NCBI GenBank assembly: GCA_949358305.1
Contig: OX442320.1
Location: forward strand, 8,510,259 to 8,574,258
Source: Strigamia acuminata
Taxonomy: Eukaryota; Arthropoda; Chilopoda; Geophilomorpha; Linotaeniidae
Direction: 5' to 3'
Length of the DNA stretch: 64,000 nt
In this document: positions 25,314 through 36,831 of the stretch, one piece after another
Position numbering within the stretch: the stretch's first letter is position 1
Layout of the letters: each line of letters begins with the position of its first letter
The notes under the pieces: model-generated
Seen by the model: the letters and a program-made list of their open reading frames with translations, nothing else
What the model was told of the DNA's origin: nothing
The model's database searches: none
Made by a program: the position numbers and the translations under genes

Positions 25314-26011
25314 GAAACCATTTTTGTCTAAGTTTTGTCTCACTTTTAGTGTTCTCGTTGAAATGACCCGCTCTCTTTTAGTTGCATGCCACTAAATACG
25401 AGCATCAATGTGTTGCCACTAAAAATCATTAAGTATCTCTTTTTAGTCAAATGGTACAGCTTCAAGTTCATCAACTTCCACTTTTCACTCGGTTAATTTA
25501 CTTATCTGTTCCGTAGAACGAGTAGTGGGTATAATTTGGCTGGAAGGAATCACGTTGCTTAGTCTTGCCGGCTCCCTAACGAGCCTCAAATACAGCATCA
25601 TTAGCTTGGAATTAATGAATTCAACAAACAAGCTTTAAGCTACATTTTTCTCACACCAGCTGCTCTTCTTGATGGCCATCTTGTGACAATTCAGTCAAGT
25701 TGAACTTGTTTTTGCAGCCCATGTAATACAACTTGTAAAACAGCGCATCATAAAAGCGGTTGTATACTTTATGGCCAATCTCCTTTTTCTCTTCAATATC
25801 TTCACAGTGCAAACTGAGCGCACACAAACACTTAATTCTACTTTTAAAGAGACATCTTGTTTATGAATTCTTTTATTTCTATTTTTTTTTCTCTTCCAGC
25901 TCAAAATTTATCTCCTATCACTGCTGAATTCGTTCCAAGGCACCAGCGGTTGTGAAATATTAAAGGTTTAAAAAATGATACGCTGAAGACGGTGAATTAT
26001 GACAATTTATT

Positions 26012-26072
26012 CTGCTGAAGCGATTATCACGTGACCTGTGGGGGCCAATCACGTGAATAATCGCTTCAGCAG
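26012..26072. repeat. Hairpin, 23-24 bp arms (CTGCTGAAGCGATTAT)
   Basis: CTGCTGAAGCGATTATCACGTGA is followed after 14 nt by its reverse complement with a single inserted base (TCACGTGAATAATCGCTTCAGCAG). The arms end in CACGTG. A palindromic MITE or transposon end is the simplest reading. Confidence 0.7.
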
Positions 26073-26106
26073 TACAGCGCTTATGTATAATCGTGCTTTG
26101 AATTTA

Positions 26107-26109
26107 ATA

Positions 26110-26140
<31 letters not shown>
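26107..26140. repeat. AAT/ATA microsatellite
   Basis: An uninterrupted run of about 11 AAT units following a palindromic element; further AT-rich simple sequence (AAATAAAT types) continues to about 26298. Confidence 0.85.
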
Positions 26141-26144
<4 letters not shown>

Positions 26145-26298
26145 GGAGTTGTTACTTGTTAGTGCTGAAAAATTCTTAAACGAAGGAAAAGAGAGTTTGT
26201 TGTAAATTATTAAATAAATAAAAATAAATAATCAATTTAATTTAACAGAAACAAATAAATAAATAACAAAAATAAAATAAAATAAAATAAAGCATAAA

Positions 26299-26689
26299 TA
26301 CCATATATCTGCAAATAGCGCACGGGTGCGCTATTTGCCAAAAAATATTTGAGGTCCGCGAGCTATTCAAGGCCCGCGGTTTATTCCGAGTTGGAAAAAA
26401 ACATCAGCCAATTTGCGACGAAAATCACCAAAATAGTGTGATAAATGAAACGTTTTGCATGTGTTTCGGTAATTTCTACTGAAACATATGCAAAACGTTC
26501 CATTTATCATCCTTTTCGGCTCATTTCAAAATTTTTCGGCCTACAATTGGAACGTTTCCGAGACGTAACAATTGACCCCGCGCGCTAAACAAGGCCCGCG
26601 CCTTATTTGTAAAAAAAAGTTCCGCCCCGCGTGTTAAATAAGGTCCGCGGGCTATTACAGGCCCGCGTACAAATCAATGATATACGGTA
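26299..26689. mobile_element. MITE with nested hairpins
   Basis: Ends TACCATATATCTGCAAATAG and, reverse-complemented, TACCGTATATCATTGATTTG. Two internal palindromes are nested: GCAAATAGCGCA, loop CGGG, TGCGCTATTTGC at 26311-26338, and a ~70-bp hairpin at 26439-26509 with arms around GAAACGTTTTGCAT / ATGCAAAACGTTCC. GGCCCGCG-type motifs repeat along both halves. There is no coding capacity. Confidence 0.7.
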
Positions 26690-28185
26690 AAAGTCATGCG
26701 ACATGCAAAATAAACACTTGGACCTGGCGTGGGTCCTCAATAACGCAGTTATTTTGATTAATGGAACAATCACTTCAGCGCCTTCAGCGTGTCATTTATG
26801 AAACCCCTAATTGCAGAGCAAATAATTTTTTGTTAAAGAAAATATTTAAAACCAATAAATATTTATTCATTTTAAGCAAATTAAAGCCTTAAATAATGCT
26901 CATATTTTGCTATTTTCAGTTCAGTGATGGTTTATTTACTTTATACTTAACAGTCCAGCTCATTTTATAGACACAAAGTAACACAATCGATCCAATTCAA
27001 GAGCCCTTTGCTAACCAAACATGAATAAGTAGATTAAAATATTTATACATTTTTGTTACATACAAGTAAGTATGTTTTTAAAATTTAAATGCATGTTTTT
27101 TAAATTTTAAATGCATACAACTATGTTTGAACTTCCATTCAGTTGAAAAGAAATATATAATTTAAAAAAGGAGAAAATGTAGAAAATAAACAATAAAAAT
27201 GTCCATTAGATTTACAATTTTGATTCTTAAAGAGGCCACAAAAGCCATGCGAGCAATATCCATTGTTTTTCCAGTGTTACCTATTTAACCGCAGCAAATT
27301 GCAAATGCAATTTATGAGTGATAAAATTATGGAACGAATTTGCCTAGTCTTTGGAGGTTTTGGAAATTTAGTGCCGGTAATGCCCGCTAATAAATTCAAC
27401 TGTTTAAGCATCCGCAGATCGAAATATTTCTTTTTTTATCGTGTGGCGCTTCTGTTAACTGATTTATGGAGAAAAACGTGGCAAATAACTCATTTTCTTA
27501 CTACTTAAAGCCGTGTCCCCATCAGTTCAAACCCAATACTGTAACACAATAGGAAAAACCCATTTATCCGAACACCAGAAACTCAATCTGGTGATAAGTC
27601 ATACCCCAGATGAACTAAATGAGCAAAACTCAATCAAAATTAGATAAATTGCATATTGTTCCGCATTTATTACATGTTTAATAGCACTTGGCATCTCATC
27701 AAGTTCCCCAAACAAATTAGACAATGAATTTAAGCTTTTTCTTGTAGTTGGAGCGTTTCGAGCGACCTCCAAGATCAAAAGTTTATTGATTAAAAACAGC
27801 TGCACCTCTTATCTCTCTCCCAGGAATGGAAGACTGAATATTAGTATATTTTTCTCTAAAGACGGAGTGGAAAACAAACACAATTTTTCCCAAAAAATCT
27901 GATATTTTGATCAAGTATATCGCACTACACAAGGTAAAACTCAGAGCCGGATTTATGTATAAGCCAAATAAGCATTTTTACGGAAAAATCACCATTTTTT
28001 GCGAAAATTCAACGATGAATGATTTGGTCCCCGAGATGATAATTAAATCAGGACGGAAACGTTCGTCACCCACCCAAATAAACGCTGGGCTTCAAACAGG
28101 CACCGGGGATCCGAGCCGAAAAAACTTTTAAACACCCCGGCTATTATACAAGGCAGTACGGTACGTATAAACAGATAATAATAAG

Positions 28186-28258
28186 TAGCTGCATTCAAAA
28201 AGTCTAAAGCGACTCGTTTCTGTCGTTTCGTGTTGATACGTGTGACATCATATTCCCA
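28186..28258 (+). repeat. Dispersed repeat family, copy 3 (diverged)
   Basis: Reads GCTGCATTCAAAAAGTCTAA, then AGCGACTCGTTTC, CGTTTCGTGTTGATACGTG and a TGACATCAT ending. It is a diverged relative of the copies at 23318 and 25168. Confidence 0.55.
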
Positions 28259-28847
28259 TTTTAGATTTTTTTAAATTAAACTTTTTTTTGGATGGGGGTT
28301 CCCAAAGAAATTTTGTGCTTACCTAAATCCAACCCTGGTAAAATTAATTAAAGGAATTAGTTATTTGTACCTAGCACACACTCATCGAAACTGATCGATC
28401 CAAACTTGGCCTTGCAACGACCAACGACACTGTTGAGTTCTATTTGCTGAGAATTCTAATCAAAAAAAGCCAAAGGATTGACCCTAATTCCAACCAACTA
28501 ACAACCACCAACAATTCTCAGAGAAACCCAACAGGGAAAGCAAACCAACAGAAAAAGAAAGGGATAGACCAAAAGGAACCACATTTTCTTTTTAAAAAGA
28601 TCCATTGCAATCAAAAACAATAAAACAGTGACGACAAAAGCAAGTGAAGAAGCTCTACCGACTCCAGCAAATAAAAAAACCCACAAAAAAATTCATTGCC
28701 CGCTTCAAACGAGTATTGCAACCAGAAAAACCAACTTGAAACCACGTGATCCGTGCTTACAAACAACTAGAAACGGCCGATTCTGACTGTTGAAATGTTC
28801 ACTTTAAAACCACATGCTGGCACGCCAATATGTGAAAGCTGCCAGTA

Positions 28848-29004
28848 TGGTGTAAGCTGTGTGATTTGGACATAGCGCCATCCAGACAGCTGTCATAGTT
28901 CGGACAGAACCGCTGGGGCCCAACGGAGCTCGTGCTCGCCTGGCTGGACACTGACTGAACCGGACATGCGTTTGGCCTATGCCCAGACCACACAGCTTAC
29001 ACCG
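28848..29004. mobile_element. MITE with TA target duplication (short relative of 52955-53472)
   Basis: Between two TA dinucleotides the left end TGGTGTAAGCTGTGTGATTT pairs with the reverse complement of the right end (CGGTGTAAGCTGTGTGGTCT). The interior (GGACATAGCGCC, CCAGACAGCTGTCATAGTTC, GGACAGAA) aligns by eye with the interior of the MITE in the SEC14-like gene (GGACATAGCACC, TCGGACGGCTGTGTGGTC, CGGACAAAA), so the two belong to one family. It is noncoding. Confidence 0.7.
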
Positions 29005-29549
29005 TAGAAGTTGATGGGAATTTGATACGATGTAAATCAGATATTTCTGTTTTACTCTTCAATGAGCACTTAGGGTGGCCAGAAACTGCTTTCAAATCTG
29101 TTACGCTGGTGCATCACGTTGAAATAAAGGAGAGGTTTTTAAAGTGGAAAACAAAACACACGTCTTTACTCGTTGGTAAAATACAAGCAAGTGAGGAGTA
29201 AATACAAAAATGTTATGGTAACGGTTTTACAACAATGTAACTGTATGATACTAGCAATAGCACGTTCTTGGTAACTATAACAACAATGAACTCAACATCA
29301 CATTAACATAACTTAACAAAATCATTCTAACAACCTCATATTTAAGCAATTATCGAGAATAATCTTTATCGGTTTGGGCAGCGGTTGTTTTAGTATGTGC
29401 AAAGACTTAGGCAAATGTGGGCAAATATGAAGTGCGAGGCCACCTCCCAGCATTTAACAAAAATCAAGCTGTGGAACGTGCGTAGCAATAAAATACACAT
29501 TACACCGACAAAAGCCTAGGTCGGCTTCCCCTAAAACCGGCACTGCAAA

Positions 29550-29895
29550 AAATATAGGTGTTTAAAGGTGTAAGATTACACTTTTATCGGTGTAAAACCT
29601 TGTCCTGATTTTAACAACTTTTGGGAGTTAAATTACACCACTGAAATGGAAATATTTAACCTTTAAGCAAGGCGTAAATTTACTCCTTGATGACATTTTC
29701 AAAAAGGTGTAAATGTTTTCCAATATAAACTAGTATTCCACCTTGACGGTGCTAAACCTCTGATTTAAATAAACACGTATAATTTAGTCAGTTTACACCA
29801 TTTTTACTCCATTTGGGTTCACATCTCCCAGTTACACCTTTTAACACCATTCTATAAAGGTGAACATCATGCTTTTACACCTTTTTACACCTCTT
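29550..29895. repeat. GGTGTAAA-rich foldback element
   Basis: Many copies of GGTGTAA or its complement TTACACC: GGTGTTTAAAGGTGTAAG at the left and, inverted, CTTTTACACCTTTTTACACC at the right. The left half carries mainly one orientation and the right half the other, as in a decayed element with subterminal repeats. The boundaries are approximate. Confidence 0.5.
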
Positions 29896-30142
29896 ATTTC
29901 CAGCAATAGAAGTTCGATTTTACTCTGTGGTTGAGGTCTTGATTCAATCACGTTTCTCATTGTACATTGATAAGAGTGCACGGGGTTATCTCGCTCTGTC
30001 AGAGGTTAGCGGAGAAGAGTGGTATTTCCGACATGGATGAGCCGTTCTAGCCTCTTCCTGCATACTTTGTTGGTTGAATTAGAGTGAAGGAAAACATCTT
30101 ACAGCAAAACCCATATATCAAATATTCCTTGTTTATATAGTA

Positions 30143-30380
30143 AAGTAGAACCTTCATTATCCGAACTAATTGGAAGACACGGGTGTTCCTAAAACCAAAT
30201 TGTTCGGCTAATCAAACATTAGGTTTATACACATACTGTGCTGGATATGAAAATAAAAGTCATTAAAATATTGTTAAAAACCATTAAAACCGACCAAAAA
30301 TCGATAAAAAATCGCCTACTGCTGTTCGGATAATCGAACGTTCGTATAACCGGTGTTCCGTTAATCAAGGTTCTACTGCA
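30143..30380. mobile_element. Pogo/Tigger-like MITE, copy A
   Basis: Left end AAGTAGAACCTTCATTATCC pairs with the right end (reverse complement CAGTAGAACCTTGATTAACG). The interior contains TTGTTAAAAACCATTAAAAC and AAAAATCGCCTACTGCTGTT, both shared with the copy at 35051-35362. It is about 240 bp and has no transposase. Confidence 0.7.
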
Positions 30381-32930
30381 GGGGTCAGCAAGTAATTTTA
30401 AGTGGGGTCCGGATACTATTGAACATTTTTATCGAGGTCCAGAAAAAAAACACTTAAAAACCTTACTAAAAACCTAAGAAAACGGAAAAAACACTTAAAA
30501 ACCAAATAAACCCCCCAATAAACACACACAACCCAAAAAATACCAATAAAACCTAAAAAACACGGAAAAAAACAGGAAAAACAAGAAAAAAAAACACCAA
30601 AAAACAAAGAAACCGAGGAGAAAACATCGCTAAAACGTATCCGACCGCTATTCTACTGTACGGTGTTAAGTTCATCCAGGTGTAACTTTCTCAGTCAATT
30701 GTTGATTATGAATGGGAAGCAATTGTTCCCACGTTAAGGTGTATAGACCTGCTTTTAGAGTTTTATGTTGCAGTTTAGCAAACGAATGGGAAACTTCCCA
30801 AGGCATTTAAATGTGTAACAAAGCTCCCATGCTGATTGCAGAGACTCATAGTTTGGTTGCCGTGAAATAAGCCAATTCCAATGGACCAACCACAAACATC
30901 CATAAAGGCTGGCAAAAGAGGAATGTGAAGATAAAATAAAAGTGCATCTTTAGTAGTAGTAATTGCCGTTAAAGCCACACGTTATCCGCAACAAGAAGGA
31001 ACTGCACCAAATGTGTCATCGCTCTATACCAAACAAATAAAAATAATTAAACCTTGAACTAACGTCAAGAAATGCACAATTAACTGGAAAACGACGCTCA
31101 CGTATTTCACTTTCATTGTTTCTTAACTTTAGACATAAATCTCGATAAGATAATAGAACGTTGAGGAAATTTATTTCAAGAAAATCCTTGAAAAAAATAT
31201 TTTTTTTTTCTTCCTTTTTGGATTGTATAGAATGGTAATAAAAAATGAAATTTATTATTGATGGTGGAAAAAAAAGAAAAACTTGTAGGTGATTTTTGTT
31301 TTTATTCCTGTTTTCCTTCCTCTTCAGACTGGAGCCAAAGAAATTTGTCTTCAATGTTTGCTTTCGATTTTTCGAGAAATTGAAAGCGCTCTATGCGCTA
31401 TTATTATTTACTTTTATGATTAGGTTTCAAATCTGTCAAAATAACATTTAGAACAAGTTTAGTGACGAATGAAGAAAAAAAGTGTCATTCAATTTTTTAG
31501 ATAAAAGTTTCACAGGAAGAAAGAAGAAAGAAAATAAAATATTGATGACAAAAAATGAAATAGGCCTAGTCCAAAATTGAAAACCAATTTCAATTTCAAA
31601 ATGGCAGTCTTCCAAAATAAATATATATATATATTGTCAAGGGTAAGGGTGAAGTCAGATATAAAATAAAATTAGGCTTAGAATTTATGATCTGCCAAGA
31701 AAGTTGCACAAACAGTAAAAAGTTAATCAATAGTTTAAATAAAACTTACATGTACCCAGTTATTTGGATAAGTAAAAATGCAAATTTTACTTTTCTGGAA
31801 AATTGATCGTGTTCCATAAAAGACAAGAATTATTCGGAAAACTAAATTCCAGTTGTACGAGGTAGATTTTGGGCATTTTGCGCATTGAAAATTGCATGTA
31901 AACACCCGTTCATGCAAAAATTAAAAACTTGGATCGGAATATCGTCGAATCGTCAAACCAACAACACTTAGTACTGAAAACGATGTAAAATGAGCTAAAA
32001 ACATGATTTCTTGGGTCAGAATTTGATTTGTTTAGGGGCAGAAATAGATCGACAACCATTTTGTTGTTCCAGATAATAAAAATGCATTATGGGTAATTCA
32101 CATGTGGTGTCAGAAAACTAGGGACATGTAACCGCACCACAGTTATCCGGATAAATAAAATGCGGATTTTAACTTTTCTGGAAAACTGCGCACATGTAAA
32201 CATGGTAAATGATAAAACAAACCTTATTCTGAGTAATTGATGTGGGATTTTAGTCAATATCAACAATAATTGCACTTGATTGATTAAAGATAAATTAAAG
32301 GGATTTGTAGAGAAAGTAAAAGTCATTAAAAAACCATTAAGCATTTTTTCATCCCCATAAGTTAGAACAAAAAAACTAACTTGTAAGTGTCAAGTATCAA
32401 TCTCCACCCACTGATTGCAATGTACTAAATAATGGTTTTCTAATATTATTGTCAAAACCCACTCTGTGATAAACAGCCAATAATAATGAATGCTGCCATT
32501 TCTCAGCCGACATTGCATCGTTTGATACAAAAAAAGCTGTAATTGGCTTCGCTCCAAAGAATAAATAAGAAAAGAATCTTTCAAAGAACAAAGGGAAAAG
32601 ACAAAATCATTCTCTTCTGAAAATTCCGAAGTGAGATTGTCGCTTTAATGTCATTTGAAGGTCATATTGACAGGAAATGACATCATTCACAAATTGACGT
32701 CATTTGGTGCTTTGGAAAGTGGCAAAGCGAGAAAAAGTAGTAAACTAAAACGATATTAAACGCACTGACCAGAATGGGATTAACGTATAGGCTAAAGACG
32801 TTACAGCGATAATAAAGTTCATTACACAGATAAACTATTTTTCACACAATTTTATCAACAAGGGCCTCACATTTGTCGCTTAGGGCCTCAAGCAGTGGTG
32901 GTTTTAGGGGTAGGCCTATTCAAACTAACG

Positions 32931-33118
32931 TACAGTCAAAACTCTTTATAACGAATCGCGATATAACGAATTATCGATATAACGAATACCTAAAAATGGC
33001 TGGTTTGGTTGGCTGGCCATAGAACACCATGTTAAAAATTTTCAACATAAAGAATTCTCGTTTCAACGAATTTATTTTTCGGATCCCTTGCAATTCGTTA
33101 TAAAGAGTTTCAACTGTA
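32931..33118. mobile_element. 188-bp Tc1/mariner-type MITE (CAGTCAAAACTCTTTATAAC)
   Basis: TACAGTCAAAACTCTTTATA followed by ACGAAT at the left; the reverse complement of the right end is TACAGTTGAAACTCTTTATA followed by ACGAAT. TA at both borders fits a Tc1/mariner superfamily duplication. Subterminal TATAACGAAT motifs repeat several times. It is noncoding. Confidence 0.75.
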
Positions 33119-33352
33119 TTACCCCGTTTTAAGTGACATGCCACTATAAAGCAACGTCAGAAGTACGTTTACAGCCATTGTGCAATCCCCATACTCAGTT
33201 ACGCAACCCCACGTAGGATTGTGATCTATCTGGTGGCCCAAATAAAACTGGCCCGACAATAGTAACCCTCCTCATATTGTCAAGCCGGTTTCATTTTGAC
33301 CACTCGATAGTTTAAGAACCCCTGATGCAGCGGACTATTTTTTTTCCTAATG

Positions 33353-33501
33353 CAGTGGTTCCCAAACTTTTTTGGCCCCTGTATACCAGTCACGGCCCCC
33401 TATAAGTGGTCTTGGTCCCCCTGTAGGACAGTCACAGCGCCCCTGCAAGTTAATCCAGCGTCCGTGTAGGCCCACTGCGACACACAGATTGGGAACCACT
33501 G
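33353..33501. mobile_element. 149-bp hAT MITE with perfect 8-bp TSD
   Basis: Ends CAGTGGTTCCCAAACTTTTT and (reverse complement of right end) CAGTGGTTCCCAATCTGTGT. The CAGTGGTTCCCAA terminus is a known hAT signature. The flanks carry an exact 8-bp duplication, TCCTAATG (33345-33352 and 33502-33509), indicating a relatively recent insertion by a hAT transposase supplied elsewhere. Confidence 0.88.
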
Positions 33502-33785
33502 TCCTAATGTGTTACGAACTAACATCATATTTTGTCCCAATGTGTTGCGAACCGATAAACTAACATTTCTCTACTAAGCCTATATAATCTTTGCATTTCA
33601 ACAGTTAAATGGCGGACTGACAGCCTCTTGCTCATGCCAGTCGCGATTTCAAAGGCCTTGAGCCGCAAAGCACCCAAATTAAGAAAAAAGAAACTCATTA
33701 ATGAACATCAGTAAAACGTGCATCTAATGGTCCTTGGCGTCGATACCACATGAGGCCTCACACCTCACATTTGCCACGGGTTCCA

Positions 33786-34016
33786 TTTATTTGTACACTA
33801 TTTTCCCTTATTTTTACACTAAAAAAAACTAAATTTTACACTATCCCGCCTTCTTTTTTCTACCTAACCTAACCTAACCTAACCTAAACCAGTCCTTTAT
33901 GTGTACGAATTCATTTTGTGTAGAAATAAGGAAAAATAGTGGTGATATTCAGAAATTGAGTGTAAAAGTCAGGTATTTTTAGTGTAAAAAATAAGGGAAA
34001 ATACTGTACAAATAAT
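33786..34016. mobile_element. MITE with TTATTTGTACA ends enclosing (CCTAA)n
   Basis: Left TATTTGTACACTATTTTCCC then TTATTTTTACACT pairs with the right end (reverse complement TATTTGTACAGTATTTTCCC then TTATTTTTTACACT). About 35 bp of stem enclose roughly 160 bp that contain a CCTAA tandem tract. It is noncoding. Confidence 0.7.
33863..33887. repeat. Telomere-like (CCTAA)n tract, about 5 units
   Basis: Four perfect CCTAA units plus a near-perfect one, complement TTAGG, which is the telomere repeat of many arthropods. It lies inside the 33786-34016 MITE, so it is interstitial and not a chromosome end. Confidence 0.75.
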
Positions 34017-35050
34017 TTAATCCCATTTGCCAAAGGCCCCGCGAGACTTAAATCCGGGCCCGGCATCTACTGTCCGGTGAGACATTTTTCTCACACATAA
34101 CACAGACCAGTCTTTAACCCAGTGCTGAACTAGAGACCACTCTCAACTTGGAAACCTCAGCACATACCACATATAAAACATATCCTTATTGAAATACAGA
34201 CCATTTTCCATTCCCCACTGACCGATTCCTCACCAAGACAAAAGAGAGCAAACTGAGCTTCTTAAATCTGCCAACAAAGGCGCCACAATGGCAGTAAAAC
34301 ACCCGACGAGCTTCTTCTCACTATCAAGTGGTTTCTCCTGCCCCATAAGAGCTCACGTCACGAATCCTGTCAACAACAAACGCCATTAACACTCAAAGAC
34401 CTAATGATGAAGAGTTGGTTCCGCACATCCATGTTAAACCAATGGGAATACAAGGAACATTAATCCACCAATAACCATAAAGTAGAATTTAGGTTTATCT
34501 TGTTCAGTTAAGCCTTTTTTCATTCAATTTACATGTTAATCCAAGGGAAAATGGAAAAAGGAATTTTGAATAACTCAAATTGAATGTCAACAAAGAGGAT
34601 AGGAAATTATAAAAAGAAAAGCTAAAGGCTCAAAGCTTTAGAAAAGCAATTTACTATGACTACACAAATGTGCCTGATTGAATTTGTAAAAATGTGGAAA
34701 AATATTTTTTTTTCGCTGCTTGAATAAAAACAACCTGAATGCAATTTATCTCCTTTTTAAGTTTTGCTTCTAAAGCATTTTTCCAGCATTTTTCAAAGCT
34801 CTGGAGCTCCATATCAGGGCAAAACTAAACGTGTGTTACAATGATAACGACAAGAACACATTTTCTTCATTTTAACACGTAAATGTGTTTTTAGTATCGG
34901 TTGGTATCGGAAATTTATGGTATCGGTCCAACCCTGGTTTTTACCAAGACTGGAAATCTACCGGAACGGTGTTTCCACTTCGTGAAATTATACTGCCCGT
35001 AAAACTCCGTTTTTACCGGCATTTTAGCAGTTTTTGTACGTAAAATTTCA

Positions 35051-35362
35051 AAATCCGAACTAATTGTGAGATATGGGTGTTCATAAAACCAAATTGTTTG
35101 GATAATCGAACATATACACATACTGTACTGCACATGAAAATAAAAAGTCATTAAAATTTTGTTAAAAATCATTAAAACCGACCAAAAATGGATAAAAATT
35201 GTCAAAAAACATTAAAAACCGATTAAAAATAGGTGAAAATCGTAAAAAAAACATTAAAAATAGATTAAAAAACCAATAATAAACGGTAAAAAATCGCCTA
35301 CTACTGTTCGGATAATCGAATGTTCGTATAACCGGTGTTCCGATAATCGAGGTTCTACTGTA
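35051..35362. mobile_element. Pogo/Tigger-like MITE, copy B
   Basis: A longer, left-truncated relative of 30143-30380. It shares GGGTGTTCATAAAACCAAAT, ACATACTGTACTGCACATGA, AAAAATCGCCTACTACTGTT and the right terminus CGATAATCGAGGTTCTACTG. The middle has expanded through extra ACATTAAAAACCGATTAAAA-like units. Confidence 0.7.
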
Positions 35363-36317
35363 ATTTTACTTCTAGCTTCATGCCGCTTAAAACGGGATAA
35401 TAAAATAAAACATCAATTTTTCTAAATATTTTCATAAATTCTAGAAATTATTACTTGACTGTGTCTCTAGGTGCCAATCAATATATTTTCTCCACATATT
35501 GACGCCTGGTGAAGGATGAATAAATGGGAGCCCATCAGTGCACTACTTCCTAGCTCTCTTCACGACCAACTGAAGTTTTTTTTACTTCTTTAATATTTTT
35601 TTTATGTATAAATTAAATCAAAATTGCCAAACTAATTTATTCTATGTCATTTTTGACGACGACCCAGTTTTACCCACACAAGTAACCAACTCTCCAAATG
35701 TCAAAAGCCAAAATTAACCCCAAAACAACAATGAAATTGTCCATTCAATATTTTTATTTTTATTTTTCAATTCGTCAAAATTCGATAATAAAAAAATAAT
35801 ATAAAAAAAAAACCTTTCCATTTACGATTGCGTTGCTCACCATAAATGCCAAGCACAATAAGTTGAAAAAGGCAATGAATAGGAAAAAGATTCGAATAAA
35901 TTCCTCACACCCATTGAATTTCAAGCTCTTCTTCAAATCCTCGTTTTAAAGAGAACTTTCCAAAATTTAAAACTCACTCCATCTTAATTCCCTAGCTAGA
36001 CCGGTCCCAGCACATGGCGCATCAAGAACCATCCAGAAGTCGACGCCATACGCCAATCACATAAAAACAAGTGCCTGCAAGCACGGAGGATCATCAAATT
36101 GGATAAAAACCACTTTATATTGCCACTTGACAGACTAATTTAGTGCTGGGAGAGATACGCCCAGTTAAATCTCGCATGTAGACCCATGGACAAAAAAGAC
36201 TTCCCCGCAGTACTGCCAGTTGTAAGTTTGTCCATAAAGAACCAGATTTAATCACATCAGCATTTGCCTGGTCTGTTTTTTTAATACTGTGATCGGGGCT
36301 TGTAACTCACCATTTAG

Positions 36318-36810
36318 ATCAAGATTTCTTCAATTTTTCAATAAAAAATGGTTAATTTTCTCATATTTTCAGTAAAAAATGGTTGATTTACTGATATTTT
36401 CAATAAAAAATGGTTGATTTACTGATATTTTCAATAAAAAATGGTTGATTTACTGATATTTTCAGTAAAAAATGGATAATTTACTGATATTTACAGTAAA
36501 ACATGGTTGATTTACTGATATTTTCTGTAAAAAATTGTTGATTTGCTTATATTTTCAGTAAAACATGGTTGATTTACTGATATTTTCAGTAAAAAATGAG
36601 TAATTTTCTCATATTTTCAGTAGAAAATGATTAATTTTCTAATATTTTCAGTAAAAAATGTTTCATTTTCTGATATTTCAGTAAAAAACGATAAATTTTC
36701 TGATATTTCAGTAAAAAACGATAAATTTTCTGATATTTTCAGTAAAAAATAGTTAATTTTCTCACATTTTCAGTAAAAAATGAGTAATATTGTCATATTT
36801 TCAGTCCAAA
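36318..36810. repeat. Minisatellite, ~34-bp unit (TTTTCAGTAAAAAATGGTTG)
   Basis: About 14 tandem copies of a unit like TTTTCAGTAAAAAATGGTTG followed by ATTTACTGATA. Point variants group at the two ends. It lies immediately downstream of the tentative small gene at 36832-38819. Confidence 0.85.
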
Positions 36811-36831
36811 AACACAATAAAACGTCAAATT

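Larger units (their letters stand above)
17259..36831. other. Long gene-free, MITE-rich stretch
   Basis: About 19.5 kb in which I find no supportable gene. It is built largely of short inverted-repeat elements, listed separately, plus AT-rich filler, simple repeats such as a TA microsatellite (31619-31635) and short hAT-like fragments (for example near 24925 and 33310). The 17259-20960 part shows no clear element or gene beyond the 3' UTR of the cyanase gene. Open frames here are under 115 codons and lack similarity or splice support. Confidence 0.5.

Noticed and set aside
28498-28686. Minus-strand hydrophobic 62-codon open frame
   Set aside because: No start context, homology or splicing; hydrophobicity follows from T-rich sequence on that strand.
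7541-36831. Search for transposase or reverse-transcriptase genes
   Set aside because: No frame carried recognisable transposase or reverse-transcriptase motifs; the elements seen are non-autonomous.
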